64,000 nucleotides of DNA. Source: CAXXHQ01 sp963665265 (lineage in GTDB: Bacteria; Planctomycetota; Planctomycetia; Pirellulales; Thermoguttaceae). Each line of letters begins with the position of its first letter. Position 1 is the first letter of the stretch. Positions 1 through 9,800 of this stretch are shown in pieces. The notes under the pieces were generated by a model that saw only the letters and a program-made list of their open reading frames with translations, was not told the origin of the DNA and made no database searches. The position numbers and the translations under genes are program-made. The stretch covers positions 868,001-932,000 of the forward strand of contig OY762224.2 of the NCBI GenBank assembly GCA_963665265.2. Reading direction: 5' to 3'.

Positions 1-2501
1 AACGAAGCGTTCGTCGTTCCGTCGGTAACGTAAGGCCCGTAGCGCCCGTCGAGCAATCGGACCGGCTCGCTCGTCACCGGCGAGTTTTCAAAAGTCTTTA
101 ACGGTTCGCGTTTGACGGTCGTTCCGCCTCGGCGATTCTGCTTCGGTTGAGCCAATAACTCCAAGGCTTGTTCGAGCGTGACGTCTAACGGCGACAGACC
201 GGAGAGGGAACGGGTTTCCTCGCCGCACTTAACATACGGTCCGAATCGGCCGTTGAAGGCTTCGACCTTGTCGCCCGAAGTCGGATTGACGCCCAACGTT
301 CGCGGCAGCGTAAGGAGCTTGAGAGCGGTTTCCAAATCGACGCTTTCAGGGCCCATTCCTTTGAGGAGCGAGGCGTTTTGCGGCTTGTCTTCGTCTCCTT
401 CGGCTCCGCCGCGTTGCACGTACGGTCCGAATCGTCCGCTCTTTAAGAAGACGGGCTTGCCGGTGTCTGGGCAAAAGCCAAGCGGCTCTTCGCCTTGGGC
501 CGCCGTGTTCAGCAGTTCGACCGCTTTCTCGATCGACAATTCGTCGGGCGGAAGTTTGTCGGGCAGGCTCGCGCGGCGTTCGCCTTGTTCGAGGAACGGG
601 CCGAAACGACCGACGCGAACGAAAATTTCCTCGCCGTCTTCCGGCGCGCCGATCGAGATGCGGCAGACGTTTCGGGCGTCGATCTCGTCGATCTTATTCT
701 TGAGCTGCAACTTCAGGCCGGGGTGACCGTCGCCGAAGTAGAACTCGCGGAGATAGTCGGCCGGCTTCATTTCGCCGCGGCTAATGGCGTCCAACTCGTC
801 TTCCAACTCGGCCGTGAACTTGTAATCGACCAAGTCGGGTAAATGCGATTCGAGCAGTTGCGAAACGGCGAAGGCGGTCCACGTGGGAGCCAAGACGTTG
901 CTCTGCAATTTGAAAACGTATTCGCGCTCGAGAATCGTATCGATGATCGAAGCGTAGGTGCTCGGACGGCCGATGCCCATTTCTTCCAAAGCGCGGGTCA
1001 ACGACGCTTCGCTAAACCGATTTGGCGGCTGAGTGACGTGGATTTTCGGCAGCAGCTCGCGGCAATCGAGCGCTTCGCCCACGGCGACGCGGGGCAAGGT
1101 CGTTTCGCGCTCGGCCAAGTCGGCCTCGGGGTCGTCGGAGCCTTCGACGTAGGCTCGTAAGTAGCCGGGAAAGTCGATCGTCTTTCCGCTAACCTGAAAC
1201 GCGGCGCCGTCGAGATCGGTCGTTATTACGGTGCGATGGCCCGTCGAGTCGGACATTTGGCTCGCCACCGTTCGCTTCCAAATCATGTCGTAGAGCTTGA
1301 ACTGATCGGGCGAAAGTTTGTCGCGGAGAGCCTCGGGAAGTTCGAACGACGCGCCGGCCGGGCGAATGGCTTCGTGCGCCTCCTGCGCGTTCTTCACCTT
1401 CGTTTGGTACGTGCGCGGCGAAGAGGGAAGATACTCGGCTCCGTACTGCGACGAAATGATCGAACGGGCGGCGTCGATCGCCTGCGTTGATAAGTTCGTC
1501 GAGTCGGTACGCATGTAGGTGATGTAACCGTTTTCGTACAGGCTCTGCGCGATTTGCATCGTATGCCGCGCCGTTAGGCGATACTTGCGGTTGCCCTCTT
1601 GCTGCAACGTGCTGGTGGTGAACGGCGGATACGGACGGCTCGAATAAGGTTTATCGTCGACTTGCGCGACGGTCGCCTTGCCCTGGGCCAGCTTTTGCAT
1701 CAGGGCGTTGACCTCGGTCTCGTCGAGCAACAGCAAAGCGGGGTCTTTAATCTTGCCGGTGCTGGAGTCGAAGTCGCGGCTATCGGGAATTTTGCGTCCG
1801 TCGACGGAGATCAATTCGGCTTGGAACGACTCGTTTTTCGCCGTGGAGAACGTGGCGAGGAGATCCCAATACGAGGCCGAGCGGAACGCCATGCGAAGCC
1901 GTTCGCGTTCGACGATCAACCGGACGGCGACGCTTTGCACGCGGCCGGCCGAAAGTCGCGGCCGAACTTTGCGCCACAGCAGGGGGGAAACGTCGTATCC
2001 GTAGAGGCGATCGATAATGCGACGCGTTTCCTGCGCGCGAACGAGGTTCTCGTCGATGTCGCGGGGATTTTCGAGCGCTTCGAGAATCGCCGTTTTCGTA
2101 ATTTCATGGAAGACGAGGCGGCGAACCGGCACTTTCGGCTTCAAAACTTCGAGCAAGTGCCAACTAATGGCCTCTCCTTCGCGGTCTTCGTCCGTTGCGA
2201 GATAGAGTTGATCGGCGTCTTTCAGAAGCGATTTGAGTTTTTTGACCTGGGCCGACTTATCGCGGGGAACGATGTAGACGGGCTCGAACTCCTTATCGAC
2301 GTTGACTCCGAGGTAGGCCCATTCCTCTTTTTTATACTCTTCAGGAATCTCCTTGGCGCCCTGGGGAAGGTCGCGGATATGGCCGATGCTCGCTTCGATG
2401 GCGTAGTTAGAGCCAAGAAACTTGCTAATCGTACGCGCTTTGGCGGGAGACTCGACGATAACGAGCGAAGCGCCTTCAGTTTTGGTTTGCTTCTTGGCCA
2501 T
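1..2501 (-). CDS. topA: DNA topoisomerase I, type IA (C-terminal end beyond window)
   Basis: Relaxes negatively supercoiled DNA by cutting one strand through a tyrosine. About 833 codons are visible, starting at the ATG at 2501 (MAKKQTKTEG). The N-terminal Toprim domain shows VIVESPAKA and DEDREGEAISWH; the active-site block is YMRTDSTNLS. The C-terminal part is not built of four-cysteine zinc fingers but of at least four repeats with the core GR(F/Y)GPYV, the Toprim C-terminal repeat type; the last visible one lies at the window start, so the stop is just outside. The gene has its own upstream region and is divergent from the gene at 2995. The family assignment is firm; the exact C-terminus cannot be seen. 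Confidence 0.97.
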   Translation of the reverse strand, partial: MAKKQTKTEGASLVIVESPAKARTISKFLGSNYAIEASIGHIRDLPQGAKEIPEEYKKEEWAYLGVNVDKEFEPVYIVPRDKSAQVKKLKSLLKDADQLYLATDEDREGEAISWHLLEVLKPKVPVRRLVFHEITKTAILEALENPRDIDENLVRAQETRRIIDRLYGYDVSPLLWRKVRPRLSAGRVQSVAVRLIVERERLRMAFRSASYWDLLATFSTAKNESFQAELISVDGRKIPDSRDFDSSTGKIKDPALLLLDETEVNALMQKLAQGKATVAQVDDKPYSSRPYPPFTTSTLQQEGNRKYRLTARHTMQIAQSLYENGYITYMRTDSTNLSTQAIDAARSIISSQYGAEYLPSSPRTYQTKVKNAQEAHEAIRPAGASFELPEALRDKLSPDQFKLYDMIWKRTVASQMSDSTGHRTVITTDLDGAAFQVSGKTIDFPGYLRAYVEGSDDPEADLAERETTLPRVAVGEALDCRELLPKIHVTQPPNRFSEASLTRALEEMGIGRPSTYASIIDTILEREYVFKLQSNVLAPTWTAFAVSQLLESHLPDLVDYKFTAELEDELDAISRGEMKPADYLREFYFGDGHPGLKLQLKNKIDEIDARNVCRISIGAPEDGEEIFVRVGRFGPFLEQGERRASLPDKLPPDELSIEKAVELLNTAAQGEEPLGFCPDTGKPVFLKSGRFGPYVQRGGAEGDEDKPQNASLLKGMGPESVDLETALKLLTLPRTLGVNPTSGDKVEAFNGRFGPYVKCGEETRSLSGLSPLDVTLEQALELLAQPKQNRRGGTTVKREPLKTFENSPVTSEPVRLLDGRYGPYVTDGTTNAS

Positions 2502-2994
2502 TGGATTCTTAATGCGTCGTGGTGCGGCTGAAACGAGCGGATATATATACTGTGGAGCCCGAGGTTCGGCGTTGCGGAACGGGCGAAAATGTTAAACCGG
2601 ACAATGTGGGGATTAAAAAGCGGCGACGTGTTTCATTATCCGAGAAATCCTTAAAGATTATTTAGGTCTTCTCGATTCGCTCGCTATACTCCGGTTGTTC
2701 TGTTTATTCTGGGAGGCGGGCGAAGCATGAAATTGTAGCAGCCGGAAAGGCCGTTACAATCGGAAATGGTTTCCTCGGTCGGGCTGGAGGGAGCGGTCCG
2801 GCGGCACTACCATCTGTTTTCGCAGGGCGTTTCAGGGTATAGGGATAGCGTCATTTCCCGAGACTGGCATTGCATTTACGCCAATTCCGAATACAATTGC
2901 CGGATTCCGACCTGTTGCCGTATTTTGTCGTTGGCCGGGTCACCTTGTCCAATTATTTCCGTCGATGTCCCCCGCATTGGAAGGATAATATCGT
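2502..2994. other. Intergenic region between divergent topA and chaperone gene
   Basis: About 490 bases with no convincing gene; an open frame of 78 codons inside it looks like chance. It should hold the promoters of both neighbours. On the plus strand TTTAGG (2661-2666) and TATACT (2685-2690) are spaced by 18 bases and could be a sigma-70 promoter, which would leave a leader of about 300 bases before 2995. A run of alternating TA at 2541-2550 may serve topA. GGAAGGA just before 2995 is a good ribosome site. Confidence 0.4.
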
Positions 2995-5250
2995 ATGGCT
3001 AGTCCGTTTAGCGTTTTTCGTGAAAACCAAAAAATTATGATGGCGACGCTAGGACTAGCGGCGATCATCGCGTTCGTTTTCCTCCCGATGATCATGCAAG
3101 GCACTAACCGCGGCCCTGTCGATACGGGGAGCGAGATCATGGTCAAAACGACCGCCTTCGGCGATCTTTCTCGCCGTGACTTGGCGATCTTGGTTCAAGA
3201 ACACAGCGCTCTGCTCGGCGTTATGGAGAAACTGTTGGGAATGGTTTACAACCAAGACCCGGCGGCCGTTCGCGCCTCGGTGGAGAGAAGCTTCGGTCCC
3301 GCGAACGAAACCAGCGTCTTCGATAATTGGTTCTTCGCCAAAGAAGCGGAACGACGCGGATTCCAAGTTTCAGACGCCACGGTCAACGGTATTTTGGAAG
3401 GGACCTTGCAAAAGAAATTACAAGGCTCCGATATCGAACAGGTCGTCAGGGGATACGGCCTGACGATGCGTCAATTCTTCAATATTTTCCAACGGTTAGT
3501 TCTTTCCGGCCAGTATCGCCGGATGATTGAGGCGAGCACGGGAGGAACTTCTCCCGCCCAGCATTGGGATTATTTCACTCGCGTAAAAAAGCAAGCGACG
3601 ATTGAATGCATTCCTGTGGCCGTCGAAAATTTCACGAGCCAAGTCGCGAATCCGTCGAAGTCGGACTTAGAGGCGTTTTTCGACAAGTATAAGGATCAAT
3701 TGCCTTCGACCTCGAATACGCCGGGCTTCCGCCTGCCGAAAAAAGTAAGCGTCGAATACTTCAAGATCGCCTTGGAGAAATATCTCGATCCGGCGAAAGT
3801 AACCGACGAGCAGATCGACGAAGAGTATAATAAAGACCTCGAAAAATACGACCGCTCAAACAAGACGGAACTAGAGATCGACGCCAAGAAAGAAGGCGAA
3901 AAGAAGACCGACAAGCCGACGGACGAGAAGAAACCAGCCGACGCGAAGCCTTCGGAGGCGAAACCCGCCGAAGAGAAGAAGCCCTCGGACGCCGCCCCGG
4001 CTGCGAAGGAGGAAAAGAAGACTTCGGGCGTTTCTTCGGCGCCGGTGCATCAGGTCGCCTATATCGCCGATGACGTGAAGACTTCCGCCGCGACTGCGGC
4101 CGTTGGTTCCGCTGCGGCGCCGGCCGTGGAAAAGGCCGTCACTGCGGCAGGGAGCGCGGTAACGGCCGCCGGAAGCGCAACGACGACCGCCCTCGGATCG
4201 GCGAGCGTGACGGCGACGGGAAGCTCGGCCAAGAGCTTGCCCGGCGATTCCACTACTCCCGTTAAGAAATCGGCTCGCGATTTACATCCGCGCGTGAAGA
4301 AAATCATTCGCGACGCGGTGGCGCGAGAGGTTGCGTTCAAGAAAATCGCCGAGGACGCCAAAGCGTTGAAGGCGGTAATGGACGAGAATGGGGCCGAATG
4401 GTTGGCCTATGACGCCGAAAAAATTCGCAATAAAGACGCCGTCGCTCCGAAGAAGCTCGACATGAAGGCGTTGGCCGATAAGTACGGCTTCAAATTCACG
4501 GATACCGGAATGCTCTCGGCTTCGCAGATGACGGATCTCGACATTCATACGTCGTATGTCGACGGAAACGGCAACTATCCGTTCGTGGCGATGGCGTATC
4601 AAGCGCTGCCGCGTTACTCGGTTCGATTCTCGCAAGGCGCCGACGGCGATACGTTCTTCCTGTTCTGGAAGACGGCCGAATCGAAGGAACGCACGCCGAA
4701 GTTCGCCGAAGAAGGCGTTCAAGAAACGGTTTTAAAGGCCTGGAAGCTCGTTCAAGCTCGAACCTTGGCCGAGAAAGAGGCGCAACGCTTGGCCGATGAG
4801 GCGAAGAAGAGCGGCGACTCGTTGAAGAAAACGTTCGGCGGCGACGACAAGCTCAAGGTCCTCGCACCAGCTCCTTTTTCCTGGTTGACTTCCGGAAGCC
4901 TGCCGCTCGGTTCGGAGCGTGAGTCGTTGCGTTTAAGCACGGTCGAGGGAGTCGACTTGCCCGGCGAAACGTTCATGAAGACCGTGTTCTCGCTCGAGGA
5001 CGGTCAAGTCGGCGTCGCGCGGAATCAGCCCGAGACCGTCTATTACGTCGTTCGGTTAACCAAGACGGAGCCGGCAGCTCCGGCCCTTTGGGATATGTTC
5101 TCGACGGACGACGTGAGCAAATACGCCGACGCTGAAATGTATGAGCGTCAACGGGCGGCGGACGCGACGATTAAAGGTCTTCGCGATGCGGCGGGCGTGA
5201 CGTTTGTTCATCCGCTCGACGCACGCAACGAAAATTCGCCGACGGAATAA
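2995..5250 (+). CDS. SurA/PpiD-like membrane-anchored periplasmic chaperone
   Basis: A 751-residue protein with a short cytoplasmic N-terminus, one membrane segment at about residues 15-35 and a large exported part. The N-terminal third resembles the SurA_N helical domain of PpiD-type foldases, so a role in folding envelope proteins is likely. Residues about 280-340 are rich in Lys, Glu, Pro and Asp, and about 360-425 in Ala, Ser, Thr, Gly and Val; these low-complexity stretches interrupt the protein. I cannot see a clear parvulin (PPIC) rotamase signature, so enzymatic isomerase activity is not supported. GGAAGGA lies eight bases before the ATG. A strong terminator follows at 5276. The family call is moderate because the sequence has diverged a lot. 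Confidence 0.75.
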   Translation: MASPFSVFRENQKIMMATLGLAAIIAFVFLPMIMQGTNRGPVDTGSEIMVKTTAFGDLSRRDLAILVQEHSALLGVMEKLLGMVYNQDPAAVRASVERSFGPANETSVFDNWFFAKEAERRGFQVSDATVNGILEGTLQKKLQGSDIEQVVRGYGLTMRQFFNIFQRLVLSGQYRRMIEASTGGTSPAQHWDYFTRVKKQATIECIPVAVENFTSQVANPSKSDLEAFFDKYKDQLPSTSNTPGFRLPKKVSVEYFKIALEKYLDPAKVTDEQIDEEYNKDLEKYDRSNKTELEIDAKKEGEKKTDKPTDEKKPADAKPSEAKPAEEKKPSDAAPAAKEEKKTSGVSSAPVHQVAYIADDVKTSAATAAVGSAAAPAVEKAVTAAGSAVTAAGSATTTALGSASVTATGSSAKSLPGDSTTPVKKSARDLHPRVKKIIRDAVAREVAFKKIAEDAKALKAVMDENGAEWLAYDAEKIRNKDAVAPKKLDMKALADKYGFKFTDTGMLSASQMTDLDIHTSYVDGNGNYPFVAMAYQALPRYSVRFSQGADGDTFFLFWKTAESKERTPKFAEEGVQETVLKAWKLVQARTLAEKEAQRLADEAKKSGDSLKKTFGGDDKLKVLAPAPFSWLTSGSLPLGSERESLRLSTVEGVDLPGETFMKTVFSLEDGQVGVARNQPETVYYVVRLTKTEPAAPALWDMFSTDDVSKYADAEMYERQRAADATIKGLRDAAGVTFVHPLDARNENSPTE

Positions 5251-5275
5251 AACATCGTTTGGCGTTCTCAAAACC

Positions 5276-5313
5276 AAAGCCGCGATTTCTTTCAGGAGAT
5301 CGCGGCTTTTTTT
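5276..5313 (+). terminator. Rho-independent terminator of the 2995-5250 gene
   Basis: Perfect 11-bp stem (AAAGCCGCGAT with ATCGCGGCTTT) followed by a run of eight T. It starts 25 bases after the stop codon on the plus strand. Confidence 0.9.
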
Positions 5314-5330
5314 GTTCGGTCGGTTGCGCA

Positions 5331-5372
5331 AAAAAATCCCGTTGCGAGTCCTTGCGGGCAAGCAACGGGATT
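5331..5372 (-). terminator. Orphan terminator reading the minus strand
   Basis: Perfect 11-bp inverted repeat: AATCCCGTTGC at 5335-5345 and GCAACGGGATT at 5362-5372, with a 16-base loop. On the minus strand the stem is followed by seven T; on the plus strand there is no T run. It therefore terminates a minus-strand transcript, but no minus-strand gene lies upstream between 5373 and the IMPase start at 5785. Confidence 0.75.
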
Positions 5373-5577
5373 GGAACAGAGAAGAGGCCGATAACGCAAG
5401 GAAAAAAGTCTGTTCCTATAGGTATGAAAAGGATGATACCGAGAAAAAATAGTCCGCTCCGGCGGGAGCAATATCAAGGATGAAAAGGAATCTGAAACCG
5501 GGAAACGGGCATTGCCCGCAAACGCAACAACTGAAAAGGCAATTCGCAAAACAAGTTTGAAAAGCTATCCCTTAGGA
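5331..5577 (-). ncRNA. Candidate structured non-coding RNA
   Basis: A minus-strand transcript ending at the orphan terminator would cover this stretch. On that strand TAGACA, then 16 bases, then TAGGAT lie just upstream (about 5583-5612) and could be a promoter. Inside, three small hairpins are visible: GGTAT/ATACC near 5421-5440, GCTCC/GGAGC near 5455-5468, and CGGGC/GCCCG near 5506-5518. I tested it by eye against tmRNA, RNase P, SRP and 6S signatures and found none. No convincing reading frame is present; an 85-codon frame (5292-5549) runs through the terminator itself. The rest of the 5373-5784 gap holds only the leader of the next gene. Confidence 0.4.
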
Positions 5578-5784
5578 TGACTCCTATCCTATCAGTTTTG
5601 GCTGATTTGTCTAGCAGTTTTGCGACAATAATGGGAAATTCCCCCCTAGAAATTGGCGCATTTAGAAGTCAGGCGTTGCCTTTTCCTCGCTTTTCCTGGA
5701 AAATTTACTTGGCGCCGGATGGCCTTTGGTTACTTCCCGCAGCGGCCGTAAATAATTGATCCTTCGAGCTTTACGAGCGAATTC

Positions 5785-6618
5785 ATGTCTCAATCCGTTG
5801 AAACGTCGACTGCCGATATTCAAGAGTTTCAAAGAGTTTGCATTGAGGCGGCGCATGCTGGCGGAAAAGCGATTCAGAGTTGGATCGGACGATTCGAGGC
5901 TCGAAAAAAAGGCCCTGCGGATTTCGTCACCCAGGCTGACCTCGCTTCGCAAGAAGCTGTCCGTCAGGTTATCGCCGCCGCTTTTCCCGATCACGACATG
6001 ATTGGCGAAGAGGACGATCCTCGAGCGCCGCGCAAATCGTCCTCGCCGTTTCGTTGGATCGCCGATCCGTTGGACGGGACGACAAATTTCGTGCATGGCA
6101 TTCCGCACTACGCCTCTTCCGTTGCGCTAGTGCATGACGACGAGGTTTTGGTCGGAGCCGTATTTAATCCCTGCATGGATGAAATTTACGCCGCAGGCAA
6201 GGCCTTAGGCGCCACGTTAAACGGAAATTTAATTCGCACAAGCGGCGCCGTCGAATTGAAAGACTCCGTCGGCGCGTTCGGACTGCCGCCGAGCGTGTCG
6301 CCTGACGCGCCCGATTATCGAGTTTTTCTCGACGCCACGTTTCTCTGCCAAGGTCTGCGCCGCACCGGATCGGCCGCGTTGAACCTCTGCTATTTGGCGG
6401 CCGGTCGATTCGATCTCTTTTGGTCCTATTCGACGAAGATTTGGGACGTGGCCGCCGGCGCTCTATTTGTTCGTGAGGCGGGGGGCGTCGTGCTTACGCC
6501 GCAAGGCGACCCTTGGACGCCGGATCGAGGCGATTTGCTAGCCGCCGCCACTCCGGAGTTAGGCGACAAGCTCTTGCGTATGACCGAGACGGCCTTGGCC
6601 AAGCCCTTTTCCAAATAA
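5785..6618 (+). CDS. Inositol monophosphatase family phosphatase
   Basis: 277 residues, normal length for the family. It hydrolyses a sugar or inositol phosphate with Mg2+. Metal ligands are in place: GEED (Glu75), DPLDGTTNF (Asp94 and Asp97) and WDVAAG (Asp at about 222). The nearest familiar type is SuhB-like; related enzymes include histidinol-phosphatase and 3',5'-bisphosphate nucleotidase, and the substrate cannot be chosen from sequence. The start ATG has only a weak purine stretch upstream. The next gene begins about 200 bases later, so co-transcription with the giant genes is possible but not shown. Confidence 0.93.
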   Translation: MSQSVETSTADIQEFQRVCIEAAHAGGKAIQSWIGRFEARKKGPADFVTQADLASQEAVRQVIAAAFPDHDMIGEEDDPRAPRKSSSPFRWIADPLDGTTNFVHGIPHYASSVALVHDDEVLVGAVFNPCMDEIYAAGKALGATLNGNLIRTSGAVELKDSVGAFGLPPSVSPDAPDYRVFLDATFLCQGLRRTGSAALNLCYLAAGRFDLFWSYSTKIWDVAAGALFVREAGGVVLTPQGDPWTPDRGDLLAAATPELGDKLLRMTETALAKPFSK

Positions 6619-6819
6619 CGCCGTCGGGGGCGTATCGTTAACGTTTTGCGGGCAGTTTGGTGCGGGCTGCACCGATTGTGCGGCGTAGCGCCCCCTCTTG
6701 TGCGGATGTTCAGGCCGGTTTCAGACCGTGCTAACCGATCCATGGGTTATATTTATTGAGAATCTTTTCATTCAGCTTATCCGTTAGATATTTCTTGTCT
6801 TAGCCTGGTTTTCGGTAAA

Positions 6820-9800
6820 ATGAACGTTGCCGCCGAAGGTGCGCAATGTTCAGGAGCGTCGGTATTGAAACTCGTTAAAAGTCGTTATCTCTTTGCAATT
6901 GCGCTGATTGCGCGCTTAGCGGTCGCTCCGCTGCTTGCCGCCGAGCCGGAGCCGGCTCCTTCCGCGCGCAAGGAGATCGCGTCAACGGCGGCGACCTTGC
7001 CGGTCGTCGAATCGGCCAAGTCGGAAAGCGCCACGGCGACGGTCGAAGAAGTTCGTCCGCGCGTCTATTATTTGCCCGATAAAAAAGGCCGCTTGCAGGC
7101 GGTGGTCGATTTTCCGTACGAGGAGTTCGTCGATCTCTATAAATTGCGGCAAGGCTTGGTCCGGGGCGAAGAGTCTCCGCGTTTCACGATTGATCGAGTG
7201 ATTCTGTCCGGTCGCGCGACGGGAGATCGAGCGGAATTGCGCGCGGAAATCAAAATCACGTCGCTCGACTCGGCCTGGACCCGCGTGCCGCTATTTTTGA
7301 ATCAAGCCGCCGTGATCGGATCGTATGAAGCGAAAGGCGTCGGCGAGCAGTTCATCGAAAGCGCCGGGGCCGAGGGGTATGCCGCATGGATACGCGGCGA
7401 CGTCGGCTCCTCGCATGAATTCGTCATAAAACTCGTTGCGCCGTTGAACGTGGCCGGCGATGAAACGAAGTTGCGATTGCGTACTTCCCGCGCGACCGCC
7501 TTTGAATTGAATTTCGTCGCGCCGGGCGACGTCGACGCCGCCGTTTCCGCGGACTCCTCTCTCCGTATAACGAAAAAAACGCCGGAGGGAGACACGGAAT
7601 TGTCGGCAGTCGGATTGAACGGCGATTGGGAGCTTTCGTGGAGAAAGAAAGATCGCCGATCGGCCGAGCGCGCGCTCGCCTGGGAATGCGAAGGAACGCA
7701 TGTCGTTCGCGTCGATTCGATGGGGGTCGTCTGGGACAGCTTGCTTCGACTTCGGAACCGGGGAGAGCCGATCGACCGCTTCCGTATTCGTTTGCCGAAG
7801 GACGCCGAAGTCGTTCCCGACGATCGCGCGGCGTTTTCAATGCGCCGCGTCGAAGCGGAAAACGCCGAGTCGGCCGAAAAGGGAAATCTATTTGAAATCA
7901 AGTTGCCGAAGGCCTTCGCCGAGACTTCCGAAGTGCGTTTCAAATGGCGACGAAACTCGACGAAGGTGGATTCCGATTGGACCGAAATGCTTGCGCCCGA
8001 GGCGATCGGAGCGGCGAGGCAATGGGGCGTCGTCGCCTTCGCCGCCGTCGCCGGCAAGCAATGGACCTTCGGCGAGCAAAAAGGCGTTTTACCGACCGAT
8101 TCCGTGATCGAGGCGTTGCGCGGCGAAGAGTCGGCGGTTGCATTCCAGTACGTCGAGTATCCCTATTCGCTCTCCGCGCGCTTAACTCCGCGGCGGATTC
8201 GAGTTCGCGTGGAGCCGACCTACGTTCTCTCGATCGAGTCCAATCGCGCGACGCTCGATTGTCGCTTGCGTTACGACGTTCGCGGAGGAAAAATAGACGC
8301 CGTTCAGCTACGGATGCCCGGCTGGACCCTCGACGAGGCCGAACCGGAAAATCTGATTATCGCCGACGCCGCGCATATTAGCGACAAATTGGCGAAAATT
8401 CCCTTCCGCCAACCGACCGCGGGGCAAGTCGAAGTTCGGCTGAGGGCTAGCCGCGCTCTTCCGGCGGGGGACGAAAAAATATCCCTAAAATTGCCGCAAA
8501 TTGAAAACGCCTCGACCGATTCGGTCGTCGTGGCCGCGATTCCCGCCGATAACGTCGAACTAATTTCCGATGAAACCAATATTCGCGGTTTGACTCGCAG
8601 TCAAGACGTCGCGACGATTCGCTTGCCCGAGCGGCGACAAGACGCGACGTTTTATCAAGGCGACGGAAAAGAGATGGTTTTCGCCGCCGAGAAACGGGTC
8701 CACTCGCGCGAAGTGAAGATTAGCGCGACGGCGCGTCTCGAATGGGATGAGGACCAAATTCGGGTCGAACGCCAATTCCATTACGCGGTCGAATACGAAC
8801 CGATCGACCACATCGACCTGGAGGCGCCGCCGACCTTAGCCAACGTCGGCGCCGAATTCTTGCGCGGCGGAAAGCCGTTGACGGTCACAGTCGTTTCGGC
8901 CAAAGACGGCGAGCCGACTCGATTGCGCGTCGCTCTTGCTGAGCCGACGCTCGGCGCGTTTACGGTCGCGGCTCGATACGCCGTATCGGCCCGATCGACC
9001 ACTGCGGCGCGATTTGAGACGCCGCTGTTAACGCCCCTCGACGGCGAACTAACCTCGGACGCATTGCGATTGACCGCCGCCTCCGGACGGAAAATTACGG
9101 CCGTCGATCCCCATTGGAAAGAAGTGAAAAGCGATTCGCCGAATCCCTCGAGCAGAGATTTGTTCTATCGCGCGGAAGGGCACGCGACCGCCGTCATTCT
9201 CGAGGCGGCGGGCGACGATCCCGCCTCGCTTAATAACTTAATCGTCGAACGCGCCTGGCTGCAAACTTGGCTCGGCGTCTCGAATCGGCAAGACCGCGCG
9301 GCGATGCAGATTTCCACGAATCGGCGTGAGATCACGCTCCGCTTGCCCGAAGGCGTCATGACCACTCAATTGGCCGTAATCCTGGACGGCAAAAGAGCCG
9401 AGTCGCAACTGCTCGACGATCGACGTTTGCGTATCAGCTTGGCGGGCGATCGTCAATGGCGAAGGTATTGGATTGAACTGCGATATAATTTCATCAACGC
9501 GCGACCGCCGCAAGGGCGCATGAGCTTGGCGCAAATTCGATTCGACGAGGACGTTTGGGTGCGACGGCTGTATTGGCAGCTTATTTTGCCCCCGTACGAG
9601 CATGTGCTTTTTAATCCGCAATCGATGATCGGCGAATTCCATTGGCAGTGGCGAGATGCGTTTTGGGGACGACAGGCGATCATGGGACAGGCTGAGTTAG
9701 AGACCTGGGCCGGCGTGGCGCAGCGAGCGTCTCTGCCCGAAGGGGTCAACGCCTACCTGTATAGCGCCATGGGCGACGTCGGAACGATCGAATTGCGCAC

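Noticed and set aside
178..2531. Plus-strand frames of up to 310 codons across the topA region
   Set aside because: Antisense to topA, whose motifs and domain order are unambiguous.
5331..5577. RNA candidate as tmRNA, RNase P, SRP or 6S RNA
   Set aside because: I could not find the conserved cores (for example the RNase P P4 strands or the SRP loop), so only an unnamed candidate is reported.
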